From positions 124,001 to 188,000 of the forward strand of contig JAPPFJ010000008.1 of NCBI GenBank assembly GCA_028877215.1: DNA of 64,000 nucleotides. Direction: 5' to 3'. Below the pieces are notes generated by a model. That model ran no database searches. It was not told where the DNA came from and saw only the letters and a program-made list of their open reading frames with translations. The DNA is from Gemmatimonadota bacterium. Lineage in GTDB: Bacteria > Latescibacterota > UBA2968 > GCA-2709665. The position numbers and the translations under genes were made by a program. Positions 8,944 through 17,563 of this stretch are shown here, piece after piece (positions within the stretch are counted from its first letter, which is position 1; each line of letters opens with the position of its first letter).

Positions 8944-9835
8944 CGAAATCCTCGACACGCTCAACACCGAGGGTTGGATTCTCCTGGAGGATTTCTTCGA
9001 TGATGCAGAACTGGCTCAAGTTATAGCGGCAGCGTCAGGGAACTATCCATCCGAAGAGGAATACTATTCAGATCCCGATCAGTATTCCTGGATCAGTAAT
9101 GACCCGTTCGGGGGGCTCGTTCAGTTTCCGTTTTCAAGTATAAGTCTCAACAATCTCCCGACACATCCCAAAGTTGTTTCGCTCGCTGAACAATGCCTGG
9201 GCACGAGAGAAATCCGGCTGTTCAGAGCCGGCCTCCAGGCCAAGTTCGCGGGTGCCGCCGATTACGAGCAGCCCCTGCACTACGACTATCCCAACCATAC
9301 GCTCGTCGTCCCGGATCGAGGCAGGGACCCTGGCGGTATTTCCCTCTTTCTCTACCTTTCGGATGTGACCTCAGATCTCGGGCCGACGTACTTCGTACCA
9401 AAATCGAAAGCCCCGCCAGTAAATCCGTCCGTCACGCACTTCCTTCGTGACCCGGACGCTACGCACTCTCGCAAAGACTATGCAAACGCACCCGAGTTGT
9501 ACGAAGTCGAAGTTCCAGCCGCAGGGCCCGCGGGATCACTTCTGGTTTACCATTCCGATACCCTTCATCGCGGGTCCGCAATGACAGCCAAAGCAGGTAT
9601 CCGTCTTACTATGGGTTTTGCCTATGGCGGTGCGAACCCCTGGGAAGGATTCCAATCCTGGCCAGGATTGGGCGAGGATTTGGATATGGTTGACTTCGTC
9701 GTTCAGGCGAGTCCTCGACAGAGGGAGCTCGTCGGCTTTCCCGGAGTTGGAGATCCCTATTGGACTCCGGAGACCATTGCAGCTGTAGAGGCTCGTTATG
9801 TGGGCATTGACCTGACGGCCTACGGGATATCATAG
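8924..9835 (+). CDS. Phytanoyl-CoA dioxygenase (PhyH) family protein
   Basis: A 303-aa Fe(II)/2-oxoglutarate-dependent oxygenase of the PhyH family. The facial triad is readable as H119-x-D121 (HYD) and H215 (LHRGS), with R227 placed to hold 2-oxoglutarate. The start is the ATG at 8924, inside the preceding regulator gene; the longer frame upstream is only the other reading of that gene. No clear ribosome site is visible, consistent with translational coupling. PhyH proteins hydroxylate very varied small molecules and the substrate cannot be told here. The gene ends 10 bp before the convergent enolase gene. Confidence 0.9.
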   Translation: MDLILDSEILDTLNTEGWILLEDFFDDAELAQVIAAASGNYPSEEEYYSDPDQYSWISNDPFGGLVQFPFSSISLNNLPTHPKVVSLAEQCLGTREIRLFRAGLQAKFAGAADYEQPLHYDYPNHTLVVPDRGRDPGGISLFLYLSDVTSDLGPTYFVPKSKAPPVNPSVTHFLRDPDATHSRKDYANAPELYEVEVPAAGPAGSLLVYHSDTLHRGSAMTAKAGIRLTMGFAYGGANPWEGFQSWPGLGEDLDMVDFVVQASPRQRELVGFPGVGDPYWTPETIAAVEARYVGIDLTAYGIS

Positions 9836-9845
9836 AATACCGGCA

Positions 9846-11048
9846 TCATACCGCCCATTTTCTCATCTTCTCTTCGTCCAGTTCAACGCCCAGTCCGGGC
9901 TTTTCGAAGGGTGCGAGCGAGCCGTCGCGGTACCTGAACGGCGTATTGCAGACGTCGTCCACCAGGAGCGCGGGTCCGACCAGGTCCGACGGTACCGTTA
10001 CGTTTTGGGAAGCGACCGCCAGGTGGATGAACGCGGCGGTGCCGGGACCCATCTCGACGGTACTGCCCAGCAGCACGGGGACGCCGGCCGCCTGCGCGAT
10101 GTGAATCAGACGTTGACTGCGCAGAATGCCGCCTGCCTGTGAGGGGATGACGTTGAAGACGTCCACGGCCCGGTGGCGGATGAGAGCCGTTGAGAATCCG
10201 TCGTTCAGGTCCGCGACGTGTTCGATGATCTGAACGGGGGTCTGTTGCCGGACGCGAGCCAGGGAGCAGGCCGCCTCATCGGCGTTTTCATTGATCCGCT
10301 CGGGATTGTCATTGGCGACGGCGCGGTTCACCGCGACCACGGGCGTCTCGCAGGCGTCGATGCCGGCGGCGGCCATGTCCCGGATTTTTTCAATGGCCTC
10401 GTCCTCCTCCCACGCGCCGCTGGCGTCGGCTTTGAGGTAGACGTCGGGACCCGCCACCTGGCGAAATCGCGCGATGCGGTCCAGATCGCGTGGATGATTC
10501 TCGCCGACTTTGAGCTTGAAAGCCCGGAGTCCCCGGGAGACCATCGTACGGATTTCATCCTCGAGCGCGTCGAGTTCCTCCAGCAGCGAGACGCCCCGCC
10601 GCATATAGGCGACCCAGCAGACGTCCACGCGTTCGTGACGGCGCCCGCCCAGGAGTTCGTAAAGGGGGGCGCCGTAGGTTTTTCCGGCAAGGTCGAGCAG
10701 GGCGATCTCCACGCCGAACAGGGTGAGGCCCCGGAGTTCCGGGTGGATGCCGGCGGGGAGTTCATCGGCGATCCGTGCGATCAGGACGTTTCGATCGGCG
10801 ACGTCACCTTCCTTCAACACTCGAAGCAGGAGATCTCGCAGGCCGCCGGCCGGGAGCGGATTCATCCTGTCGGCGATGTCCGGGACTTCGCCAAGCCCCA
10901 CATGGTGGGTATCCGTGAAGAACTCGAGGATCTGATATCTGGACCGGCTGAGGTCTTCACCGGGCTGCAGGTTCTGCGGGTCCGCGGCATAGGTGGTGTA
11001 AATGCGCGGAACCGAGACTTCCCTCACCTGGATGTCCGTGATTCTCAT
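9846..11048 (-). CDS. Mandelate racemase/muconate lactonizing enzyme (enolase superfamily)
   Basis: A 400-aa enolase-superfamily protein with an N-terminal capping domain and a (beta/alpha)7-beta barrel. The FKLKVG segment supplies the catalytic lysine pair of the MLE/MR subgroups, and LKADASGAW gives the first metal-binding acid. The later acids are less canonical (ETPVVAVNRAV and IIEHVADL), so the chemistry may be a sugar-acid dehydration or a racemisation. It is last in a minus-strand series with a TMEM14-like membrane protein, a second enolase, an M14 peptidase and a 2-hydroxyacid dehydrogenase. Family sure, substrate unknown. Confidence 0.88.
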   Translation of the reverse strand: MRITDIQVREVSVPRIYTTYAADPQNLQPGEDLSRSRYQILEFFTDTHHVGLGEVPDIADRMNPLPAGGLRDLLLRVLKEGDVADRNVLIARIADELPAGIHPELRGLTLFGVEIALLDLAGKTYGAPLYELLGGRRHERVDVCWVAYMRRGVSLLEELDALEDEIRTMVSRGLRAFKLKVGENHPRDLDRIARFRQVAGPDVYLKADASGAWEEDEAIEKIRDMAAAGIDACETPVVAVNRAVANDNPERINENADEAACSLARVRQQTPVQIIEHVADLNDGFSTALIRHRAVDVFNVIPSQAGGILRSQRLIHIAQAAGVPVLLGSTVEMGPGTAAFIHLAVASQNVTVPSDLVGPALLVDDVCNTPFRYRDGSLAPFEKPGLGVELDEEKMRKWAV

Positions 11049-11066
11049 CGATGCGGTCCTTCCGGT

Positions 11067-11405
11067 TCAGCCCGAACCGGTTATACCGAGCAGATTTCGC
11101 GTATACGACATCAGACCGGCCGTGACAATGCTTGCTATGAGCAAAACGCCCGCCGGCATCAGCTTCCGGGTCCTGATGAATCGACTCAGGGAGATTCCTG
11201 TAAGCAGCAGTGCGAGCATCAGGCCGATGAGCAGCCCCGTCGCCGGATCCGTACGTCCGGTCCACCAGGCGTACAACGCAACCAGACCGCTGATGCCGCC
11301 CGCGGCGAGCGAAACCGAGCTGTCGGATTTAAGCTTGCCCACCAGGCCGCCCGCGATCAGCAGGAGACCGTAGAGCGCGAGGACGGTTTGTGCGAGTTGG
11401 AGCAT
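11067..11405 (-). CDS. TMEM14-family small membrane protein
   Basis: A 112-aa integral membrane protein with three to four hydrophobic helices and short glycine-rich connections, matching the UPF0136/TMEM14 family found in bacteria and eukaryotes. The segments AQTVLALYGLLLIAGGLVG, SLAAGGISGLVALYAWWTG and ATGLLIGLMLALLLTGISL are clear. It lies between two enolase-superfamily genes, 18 bp from the downstream one and 26 bp from the upstream one, so it is in their operon. No transport activity can be claimed; the bacterial function is not established. Confidence 0.75.
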   Translation of the reverse strand: MLQLAQTVLALYGLLLIAGGLVGKLKSDSSVSLAAGGISGLVALYAWWTGRTDPATGLLIGLMLALLLTGISLSRFIRTRKLMPAGVLLIASIVTAGLMSYTRNLLGITGSG

Positions 11406-11431
11406 GGTTTACCTCCGGTTACGTATATCGG

Positions 11432-12436
11432 TTAACCCGTGCGGTATTTCTCCACGGTGGCCATATCCAGCTTCACGCCCAGCCCCGCGCCTTCGGGCAG
11501 AACGAAGTGCCCGTCCTTGACGACGAGGGCGCCGTTTACGACGTCCGCCACGCGGGTGAACGGCAGTTCGTCGCAGGGCAGGGTCGCATTTGGAATGGTT
11601 GCCTGGACGTGCACGGAATACGCGGCGAGGACGCCCAGGCACAGGCCGCCCATCTGCACCCAGCAGGGGACGTCGTCGGCCTCCGCGATGGCGGCGGCCT
11701 TCTTCACCTGCTGTGCCGGTCCTCCCAGATTCACGTAGTCGATGCATTCGGCCTTCAGCGCGCTGAGTACACCCCCAGGCGGGCCCAGGTGCAACGCGAT
11801 GGGGATGTGGGTTTTCTCGCGCAGGAGGCGGTACCAATCCAGATTGTTCTTGAGCATGGGATCTTCGAAGTTGGCGATCGTCCCGAAGGGTTCCAGTTCT
11901 CCTGCCAGGCGGGCGGCGACGGTCGGGTGCCGAAATGCCGTGTTGGGGTCCACGCCCACCGTGTATTCGGGACCCGTGGCCTCCTTCAAGAGCTGGATGG
12001 TTTCAACGATGTTCCAGGGTCGGGCCTTGAGTTTGTGGTTGGTGAATCCCATTCCGGCGCCGATTTCGGCTTCGGCCGCGGTTTCCTCGGGCTGCATGGC
12101 GCACGACCAGTAGGAGACGGGTATTCGGTCCCGCACTTTCTCTCCGAAAAAACGCCACAGGGGGATGCCGTAGGCCTGTCCGGCGATGTCCAGAAGCGCG
12201 CAGGTGAAGGGATCGGGCTGGGCGAAAGGATCCACGTTAAGCGGATCCTCTCCGGTCAGTGCGGCGGCTCGTTCGGTGAATTGGTCGGGTTCGCCCTGGC
12301 ACTCGCCGATTCCCTCGAGTCCGCCGTCGGTACGGATGCGGCACAGCGTGATCGAATAGACTTTGGGATGGTATCTGGCAATAACCGGTATGGGCGGGAC
12401 CTCCACTTCGAAAAGGTCGATTTCCGTGATTCTCAC
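11432..12436 (-). CDS. Mandelate racemase/muconate lactonizing enzyme (enolase superfamily)
   Basis: A 334-aa enolase-superfamily enzyme. The start is a GTG at 12436 (VRITEIDLFEV), preceded by AAAGGAGGCC. The longer in-frame extension overlaps the upstream peptidase and should be dropped. The GTG overlaps the peptidase stop in a GTGA arrangement, showing translational coupling. Barrel landmarks are NHKLKAR, GVDPNTAF and NFEDPM; the expected third acid is replaced by IALHLGPP, so catalysis may differ from mandelate racemase. It is a paralogue of the 9846-11048 gene in the same operon, and the two may act on successive or alternative sugar acids. Confidence 0.88.
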   Translation of the reverse strand: MRITEIDLFEVEVPPIPVIARYHPKVYSITLCRIRTDGGLEGIGECQGEPDQFTERAAALTGEDPLNVDPFAQPDPFTCALLDIAGQAYGIPLWRFFGEKVRDRIPVSYWSCAMQPEETAAEAEIGAGMGFTNHKLKARPWNIVETIQLLKEATGPEYTVGVDPNTAFRHPTVAARLAGELEPFGTIANFEDPMLKNNLDWYRLLREKTHIPIALHLGPPGGVLSALKAECIDYVNLGGPAQQVKKAAAIAEADDVPCWVQMGGLCLGVLAAYSVHVQATIPNATLPCDELPFTRVADVVNGALVVKDGHFVLPEGAGLGVKLDMATVEKYRTG

Positions 12437-13938
12437 TTCGGGCCTCCTTTGAGCAGGCACTGTTTGACGGCTGCAAGGCAGATTTCGACGACCGTGTCCG
12501 TGTTCATGACAAGCGCGTGCACGTCGTCGCGATTGCCGGACATTTCTATGAGGAAGGCGGCCTGCGTGCCACGTTCGGCAGCGTATGAGATGCAATAGGG
12601 CTCGGGAGGACCGAATTCGGTGATGCGGTCCATGTTCACCTGCTGGTACGCTCCCCCGTACGGTTTTTGAGTCAGGTAACGGTTTTTCAGGCGGTCCCTG
12701 ATGTCCGCGTGGATGGCGGCGAGCAGTTCCCCGTCTCCCTTGTGCGGCAGCATCATAATGTAGTCGGCCGTATGGAAGTCGATAACGCACAGCGGCCGGT
12801 ACCTGTCGATAATGCGCTGGATGACCCGCGTCTCCCGCTCGGATGCGGCTTTCGTGCCCTTGTAATTGTAGTCCCAGGGCATCCGCACGTCCTGCGTGAA
12901 TTGGAAACCGTCCCAGCTGCAGTCGAAGTTGCGGTTCAGATCAACGCCCCGGGAGTTCTGGCGGGTGAACCGGTCGAATCCGCCAGGGTTCTGCACCGGC
13001 AGTATCTTGATATGCAGATCGCGGGTATTCAACCCCTCCACGTTCGGATTCTCGCACAGGACTTCCGCAAGGCGAAGCAGACCGTACGCGTTTTCCCATT
13101 CCCAGCCGTGAATGGCGGCGCCGAAGTACATCGTGGGCCTGGATTCATCGCCCACGTTCAGGGAATACATCGGCCTGCCGTCGCTGGAGCGTCCTTCGTC
13201 CTCCAGATAAAGGTCCGGATACCGCTCCACCGCGTCGAACATCAGGTCGACGAATCCATCGTAGGAGAGTCGTTCCGGATAGTGTCTGCCGTATCGAACG
13301 GCGTTGTTGACGATGTTGCCGAGAAACAGATATTTGTTCGTGCTTCCCCAGGAATTGTACCAGGGACGCACAGGCGACGCGAGGTCCATAGCCACGATCC
13401 GACCGTCTCCGACGCTTTCTTCCAGCATCACGCCGCCGCTGTTCAGATTGGATATGCCGAGAGCGGCGACATTATCAAAGTATTCCAGACCCAGGACCTG
13501 ACGCTGGAACATCTGGTTGGCATAGCTCTGGTCCGGGGCGCTCGTTACGGTCCCGTACCACCACAAGGTGTCGCCGACGGCAAAGCCCCGGGTCACGTCG
13601 TTCTCAACCTCGATTCGCATCTCGGGTCGAATTCGGTCCTGCACGTGGGTTTTGCTGAATTGCATGCCACGATTGCGCGCGTACTCGAAGAGACATGAGA
13701 TGACCTGTCCCCCGCATTCCGCGAACTCGGTGACGGCGCCGTAGTCCAGTTCATCAAGATTGTCACCGTCATTCACGACGGTGATCACGAAGTCGTAACG
13801 GCCGAGAAAATCTGCGTCGTAAGATTCGCATGTAATGTCCAGGCGTCTTACCTTGCCCGGGTAAAGGACGTCGAGATCGGCCCCTATGGTTCCGCCGGGA
13901 CCGTCCGAGAGCAGGAGGATGTTCTGATCGGGTTGCAT
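12433..13938 (-). CDS. M14-family zinc carboxypeptidase-like protein
   Basis: A 501-aa protein with a C-terminal zinc carboxypeptidase domain. Zinc ligands are visible as the HGWEWE (HxxE) motif and the later histidine in VIDFHTADY. The substrate-binding stretch is VDLNRNFD, and the catalytic glutamate is in AAFLIEMSGN. About 250 N-terminal residues precede the peptidase and resemble a glutamine-amidotransferase-like fold (FVITVVNDGDNLDELDYGAV...ECGGQVISCLFE); this second reading is tentative. No signal peptide is visible, unusual for M14 peptidases. It is coupled to the downstream enolase by a 4-bp overlap. Confidence 0.83.
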   Translation of the reverse strand: MQPDQNILLLSDGPGGTIGADLDVLYPGKVRRLDITCESYDADFLGRYDFVITVVNDGDNLDELDYGAVTEFAECGGQVISCLFEYARNRGMQFSKTHVQDRIRPEMRIEVENDVTRGFAVGDTLWWYGTVTSAPDQSYANQMFQRQVLGLEYFDNVAALGISNLNSGGVMLEESVGDGRIVAMDLASPVRPWYNSWGSTNKYLFLGNIVNNAVRYGRHYPERLSYDGFVDLMFDAVERYPDLYLEDEGRSSDGRPMYSLNVGDESRPTMYFGAAIHGWEWENAYGLLRLAEVLCENPNVEGLNTRDLHIKILPVQNPGGFDRFTRQNSRGVDLNRNFDCSWDGFQFTQDVRMPWDYNYKGTKAASERETRVIQRIIDRYRPLCVIDFHTADYIMMLPHKGDGELLAAIHADIRDRLKNRYLTQKPYGGAYQQVNMDRITEFGPPEPYCISYAAERGTQAAFLIEMSGNRDDVHALVMNTDTVVEICLAAVKQCLLKGGPK

Positions 13939-13985
13939 GGCGCTTTCAGGTGCGGGCGATGCGTGAAACCGGGAAGATCGAGCGG

Positions 13986-15002
13986 CTACGATCCGGTGAT
14001 TGCCGGAGGGTTGACGATATTTCTGAGCGGCTGGCCGAGCAGGGCTCTTCTGCAGGCTTCGGCGGTACCGGTGCGCAGGTCCACAAGGCTCTGCTCCGAG
14101 TAGAAGGCGGAATGCGGCGTCAGCAGCACGCGATGGTGGGCGGGATGGCCGGGATTGCGCCAGGCGACGACGAGCGGGTCGTCTTCATTGAGCTGTTCCC
14201 ACTCGAAGACGTCGATACCCGCCCCGGCCAGACGTCCGGATGCGACCGCGTCCGGAATCGCCGACGTGTCGAGGATCGCGCCGCGGGCGGTGTTAACCAG
14301 GTACGAGCCTTCGGGCATGAGCGCGAGGGCTTCGGCATCGATCAGGTGGCGGGTTTCGTCAGTTAGCGGGCAGTGGATGCTGAGCGTGAAGGCCTGACCG
14401 AGGGTTTCTTCGAGGGACTCCACGCGTCGTATTCCAAGGGCCTTGGCGTATCCGTCCGGCTTGTATGGATCGTAAAAACACACGTCCATACCCAGCGCCT
14501 TCGCGCGCAGCGCGGCCGCCGTGCCGATACGGCCGAGGCCGACGATGGCGAATACGCTGCCGCGGATGCGTTGCAGGGGTGCCGCCTGGGTGGGCGACCA
14601 GGGTCCGTGTGACGCGCGCAGGCGGGAGTTGAGAAATGCGGCGCCCCGGATCATGGAGACCGCCATGCCCACGGCTGAATCGGCCACGTCTTCGGTCCCG
14701 TAGTCCGGCACGTTGCAAACCGGTATGCCCAGTTCACGGGCGCGCCCCACGTCTACATTGTCGAATCCGACGCCGCCGCGCGCAATGACTCTGCAATTCC
14801 GGAGACGGTTCAGGGTCAGCGCGGAGATAACGATATAGTGATAGGGAATAATGGCGTCGGCGTCTTCGATCCTGCCCGCGAGTTCGTCTTCCCGCGTCGC
14901 ATTCAGAACCCGGACGTTGGCAACGTCGCGAAGGACTTCCCTCTCGAGATCGGGATTTGAAATGAAATCCGTGATGACAACGTCTGATTTGCGTCCGGAC
15001 AT
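13986..15002 (-). CDS. D-isomer-specific 2-hydroxyacid dehydrogenase (CtBP-like)
   Basis: A NAD(P)-dependent 2-hydroxyacid dehydrogenase of 338 aa, counted from the ATG at 15002 (MSGRKSDVV). The Rossmann motif is VGLGRIGTA. The catalytic arginine is in NTARGAILD, the glutamate in the AGIDVFEWE region, and the histidine in LLTPHSAF. The C-terminal order GGVGFDNVDVG...VCNVPDYGTEDVADS is typical of the CtBP/phosphoglycerate-dehydrogenase branch. An upstream in-frame extension to 15089 runs into the dispersed repeat and lacks family similarity. It probably heads the operon that continues into the M14 peptidase and enolases (47-bp gap). Confidence 0.9.
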   Translation of the reverse strand: MSGRKSDVVITDFISNPDLEREVLRDVANVRVLNATREDELAGRIEDADAIIPYHYIVISALTLNRLRNCRVIARGGVGFDNVDVGRARELGIPVCNVPDYGTEDVADSAVGMAVSMIRGAAFLNSRLRASHGPWSPTQAAPLQRIRGSVFAIVGLGRIGTAAALRAKALGMDVCFYDPYKPDGYAKALGIRRVESLEETLGQAFTLSIHCPLTDETRHLIDAEALALMPEGSYLVNTARGAILDTSAIPDAVASGRLAGAGIDVFEWEQLNEDDPLVVAWRNPGHPAHHRVLLTPHSAFYSEQSLVDLRTGTAEACRRALLGQPLRNIVNPPAITGS

Positions 15003-15064
15003 ATTGGATATGGCAACGTGATAGAGAGAAGGGTCGGGCCGTGGGTCGCGACCGATCGGGACAA

Positions 15065-15260
15065 AAACCTCAATCAAAAATAACAGCAACGCGGCGACGC
15101 GATGAAACCCTCCGAAACGGGTCGTTATCGACGTATAGAAGGACGTTTTTTCCCTTCACGGCCAGTGATCTGGTGTATCCTGGTAATCCGCCTTCTAATC
15201 GCCTTCATTTACAAGCACAAATTCGAATTAACGTCCTCGAAGACTTACGAATCAAGGTTA
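15065..15260 (+). repeat. 197-bp dispersed repeat, copy A
   Basis: First of three copies (others at 33170-33366 and 56420-56616). It shares long identical blocks such as GACGTTTTTTCCCTTCACG, TATCCTGGTAATCCGCC and GACTTACGAATCAAGGTTA. The ends form an imperfect inverted repeat (CCTCAAT... against CGAATCAAGG). The left end is the least conserved of the three. It fills the intergenic stretch upstream of the 2-hydroxyacid dehydrogenase; I see no gene in 15003-15352. Confidence 0.85.
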
Positions 15261-15352
15261 ACCTATGTTCGTATTCCAGGCGAGTCAAGCCCATTCCGGT
15301 GAGCCGGAGCGGTCCGGGTGGACGGGTCGCCCGGCGGGATCTGCCGCCCCCC

Positions 15353-16609
15353 TCAACTGTCGTACCCGAGTTTGCGCCAGCGCTCGCGGGCGTATCGGAT
15401 GGCCTCCGCGCCGGGTTTCACAAAACCACGCGTGCTGGGAGGGGGCTGCCCGGGACCGGCGTCTTCCGGGTAGGGCGACCAGTGGTCCGCCGCGTAGGGC
15501 CTGCTTGCGGTCTTCAGTCGAAAATCGGGAATGGGATATGGAGCGCCGTTTTCGAGGCATGACCGCCATGCCTGCACGCCGACGGCGGCCATGGCGACGC
15601 CCCGGTACACGTTCAGGTAGGGCTGGCGGCCCGACCGGATGGCGCGTGCGAAGTGGAAATTGGTCCAGAAGTCTCCGCCTCCGTGTCCGGCCTTCCGGGC
15701 AAGATCGCCGTGATCCGGCCAGTCGGCGGTGTACGTCCGGTCCAGCGGCTGACCCTCGTCGCGCAGCCAATCTTCGTGATGAATGCGGACGCAGCTCCAG
15801 TGGTTGGGTTCGGCGGTGGCGATGAGGCCCCGTTCCCCGTGGATTTCGTAGCGCACCCGGTGTACGGAACTGAGCTGCAGGCCCAGAATCCGAAAGACGG
15901 CGCCGTTATCCATTCGCACGAGAATCAGACCGCCCTGATCTCCCACGCGCACGCGGTGGGGAGACTGGGTGGGTTCTTCGACGATCGACAGCGCATTGAC
16001 GGAAACGGGCATGGTCCCGGTGATGGACATCAGCGGCGCGAGCGCGTGGCTGCAGTAATAGGTGGGCGGGATCCAGTTGCGCCAGTGATTCAGGCCGGTG
16101 GAGATGCCCAGGCGCCAGTCTTCCTCGGCTGCGTGGTTGTATTCCCCTTCGGCGTACGTGACGTTTCCGATCTCTCCGCTGCGGTACAGGCGGCGCAACT
16201 CCTGGTTGGCCGAGGAAAAAGGGTAGTTTTCAGCGAACATATAGATCCGGCCGCTGGCTTCCACCGCGCGGCAGAGGGCAACGCCTTCGGCGAGCGTCTT
16301 GCACGCGGCAGTCTCGCTCATCACGTGCTTTTCCGCCTGAAGCGCCTTGATGGCGAAGGGCGCGTGCTCGTGGCTGTAGTTCGCCAGGATGACCGCATCC
16401 ATTTCATGTTCGAGGAAACGGTCGTAATCCGTGTAAGTGGCCACTCCGTACTCCCGGCCGACCTGTTCGAGCTTCTCCTTCCAGATATCGCAGAGCGCCA
16501 CGAGTTTCATGCCCACCGTGTCGGTCGCGCCCCGGGCGAAGCTCTGTCCCCGGCCCACGCCGATGATGCCGACCCTGATGGGCCGCTTATCGGTCTGATG
16601 CTGTGTCAT
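15353..16609 (-). CDS. Gfo/Idh/MocA-family oxidoreductase
   Basis: A 418-aa NAD(P)-dependent oxidoreductase. The N-terminal Rossmann motif is VGIIGVGRGQSF at about 12-23, and the second half has the alpha/beta GFO_IDH_MocA_C fold. The usual EKP catalytic-lysine motif reads AEKHVMSE, with histidine in place of proline. A conserved YCSHALAPLM supplies the active-site histidine. Such enzymes oxidise or isomerise sugars, inositols or their acids. It is the last gene of a minus-strand operon with a TIM barrel (73 bp upstream), an M42 peptidase and a second Gfo/Idh/MocA enzyme. Confidence 0.9.
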   Translation of the reverse strand: MTQHQTDKRPIRVGIIGVGRGQSFARGATDTVGMKLVALCDIWKEKLEQVGREYGVATYTDYDRFLEHEMDAVILANYSHEHAPFAIKALQAEKHVMSETAACKTLAEGVALCRAVEASGRIYMFAENYPFSSANQELRRLYRSGEIGNVTYAEGEYNHAAEEDWRLGISTGLNHWRNWIPPTYYCSHALAPLMSITGTMPVSVNALSIVEEPTQSPHRVRVGDQGGLILVRMDNGAVFRILGLQLSSVHRVRYEIHGERGLIATAEPNHWSCVRIHHEDWLRDEGQPLDRTYTADWPDHGDLARKAGHGGGDFWTNFHFARAIRSGRQPYLNVYRGVAMAAVGVQAWRSCLENGAPYPIPDFRLKTASRPYAADHWSPYPEDAGPGQPPPSTRGFVKPGAEAIRYARERWRKLGYDS

Positions 16610-16682
16610 GACTGGGGATCCTCACGCCCTGGACTGTGGGCATTAATCGCAAATCGAACGCGACTGAAGTCGCTCAGGGCGA

Positions 16683-17540
16683 TCAGGCTTCGAGCAGCCG
16701 TCGAAGATACGCGCCCTGTTCGCCGACCTTGGCATCGTCTTCGCCGGGCCCGAAGTCTTCCAGCGAAAGGTACCCCGAATAGCCGACGTCTTTGAAATCA
16801 CTGACGATCCGGGCGATGTCGGCAATACCTTCCCGCATGTCGGCGAAGTCCCACTCCCAGACTTGTGCGCCGGTATCGTCGCGTCCGGTGACGACGGGCT
16901 TGCCGTTGCCGATGTGGCAATGGGCGAGATAGGGACCCAGCAATTCCATGCCCATCCTGGTATCTTCCAGACCCACGCGCAGCATGTTCGGAATGTCGTA
17001 GATGGCGCCGATTCGGTCCGGATCCAGGTCTCGCAGCAGCTCGATAGCGCGCGAACAGGTGACGGCGACGGTGCCCACGTGGATTTCGTAGAGGATTTTG
17101 ACGTTGAATTGTCGTGCAGTTTCAACGAGGTTCGCGAAACCTGCGCGTGCATCGAGGAACTGGGGCCAGTAGGGCTTCGTCCTGTCGTGCCTTGGCGCGC
17201 CGATGCGGATCATAGGCGGGTTGTCCGGATTCAGCGTGGCGGCGCCCCGAAACAGTTTCTCCACGACCTCGGACTCTTCCAGCGTCACGTTCGGGGCCAG
17301 CGCGATCACCTGTACGCCGGTTCGCCTCTGGGCCGCGCGGATCGCTTCGGTCTTATGAATGATATTGTCGGGGCTGACGTCGGACAGGTGACGGCCCCAG
17401 AAAGAGGGTTCCTCGGAATCGTCATCGGGGTTGTAACGACAACGCAGCTCGACGCCGTCGTACCCGTGTTCGGCCAGCTTGTCGAACGTGAGATCCAGGT
17501 CCCAGCGGGGTAGCATTACGGACGTACAGGAGAGTTTCAT
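16683..17540 (-). CDS. Sugar phosphate isomerase/epimerase-like TIM barrel
   Basis: A 285-aa xylose-isomerase-like TIM barrel (AP_endonuc_2 family). The metal site is suggested by GVELRCRY near the N terminus, LYEIHVGTV, IYDIPNM, HCHIGN and the final LSLEDFGPG, which place the usual Glu/Asp/His ligands at strand ends. Length is normal. It starts 23 bp after the M42 peptidase stop and belongs to the same operon. Proteins of this family isomerise or epimerise keto sugars and inosoles, which fits the two Gfo/Idh/MocA dehydrogenases beside it. Confidence 0.88.
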   Translation of the reverse strand: MKLSCTSVMLPRWDLDLTFDKLAEHGYDGVELRCRYNPDDDSEEPSFWGRHLSDVSPDNIIHKTEAIRAAQRRTGVQVIALAPNVTLEESEVVEKLFRGAATLNPDNPPMIRIGAPRHDRTKPYWPQFLDARAGFANLVETARQFNVKILYEIHVGTVAVTCSRAIELLRDLDPDRIGAIYDIPNMLRVGLEDTRMGMELLGPYLAHCHIGNGKPVVTGRDDTGAQVWEWDFADMREGIADIARIVSDFKDVGYSGYLSLEDFGPGEDDAKVGEQGAYLRRLLEA

Positions 17541-17563
17541 AGGGCCTCCAGCTTCGCGGACTA

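Noticed and set aside
15102-15302. Open frame inside repeat copy A, with a matching frame in copy B
   Set aside because: Copy C has a TGA in the same frame and the differences between copies are not concentrated at third positions, so coding is unlikely.
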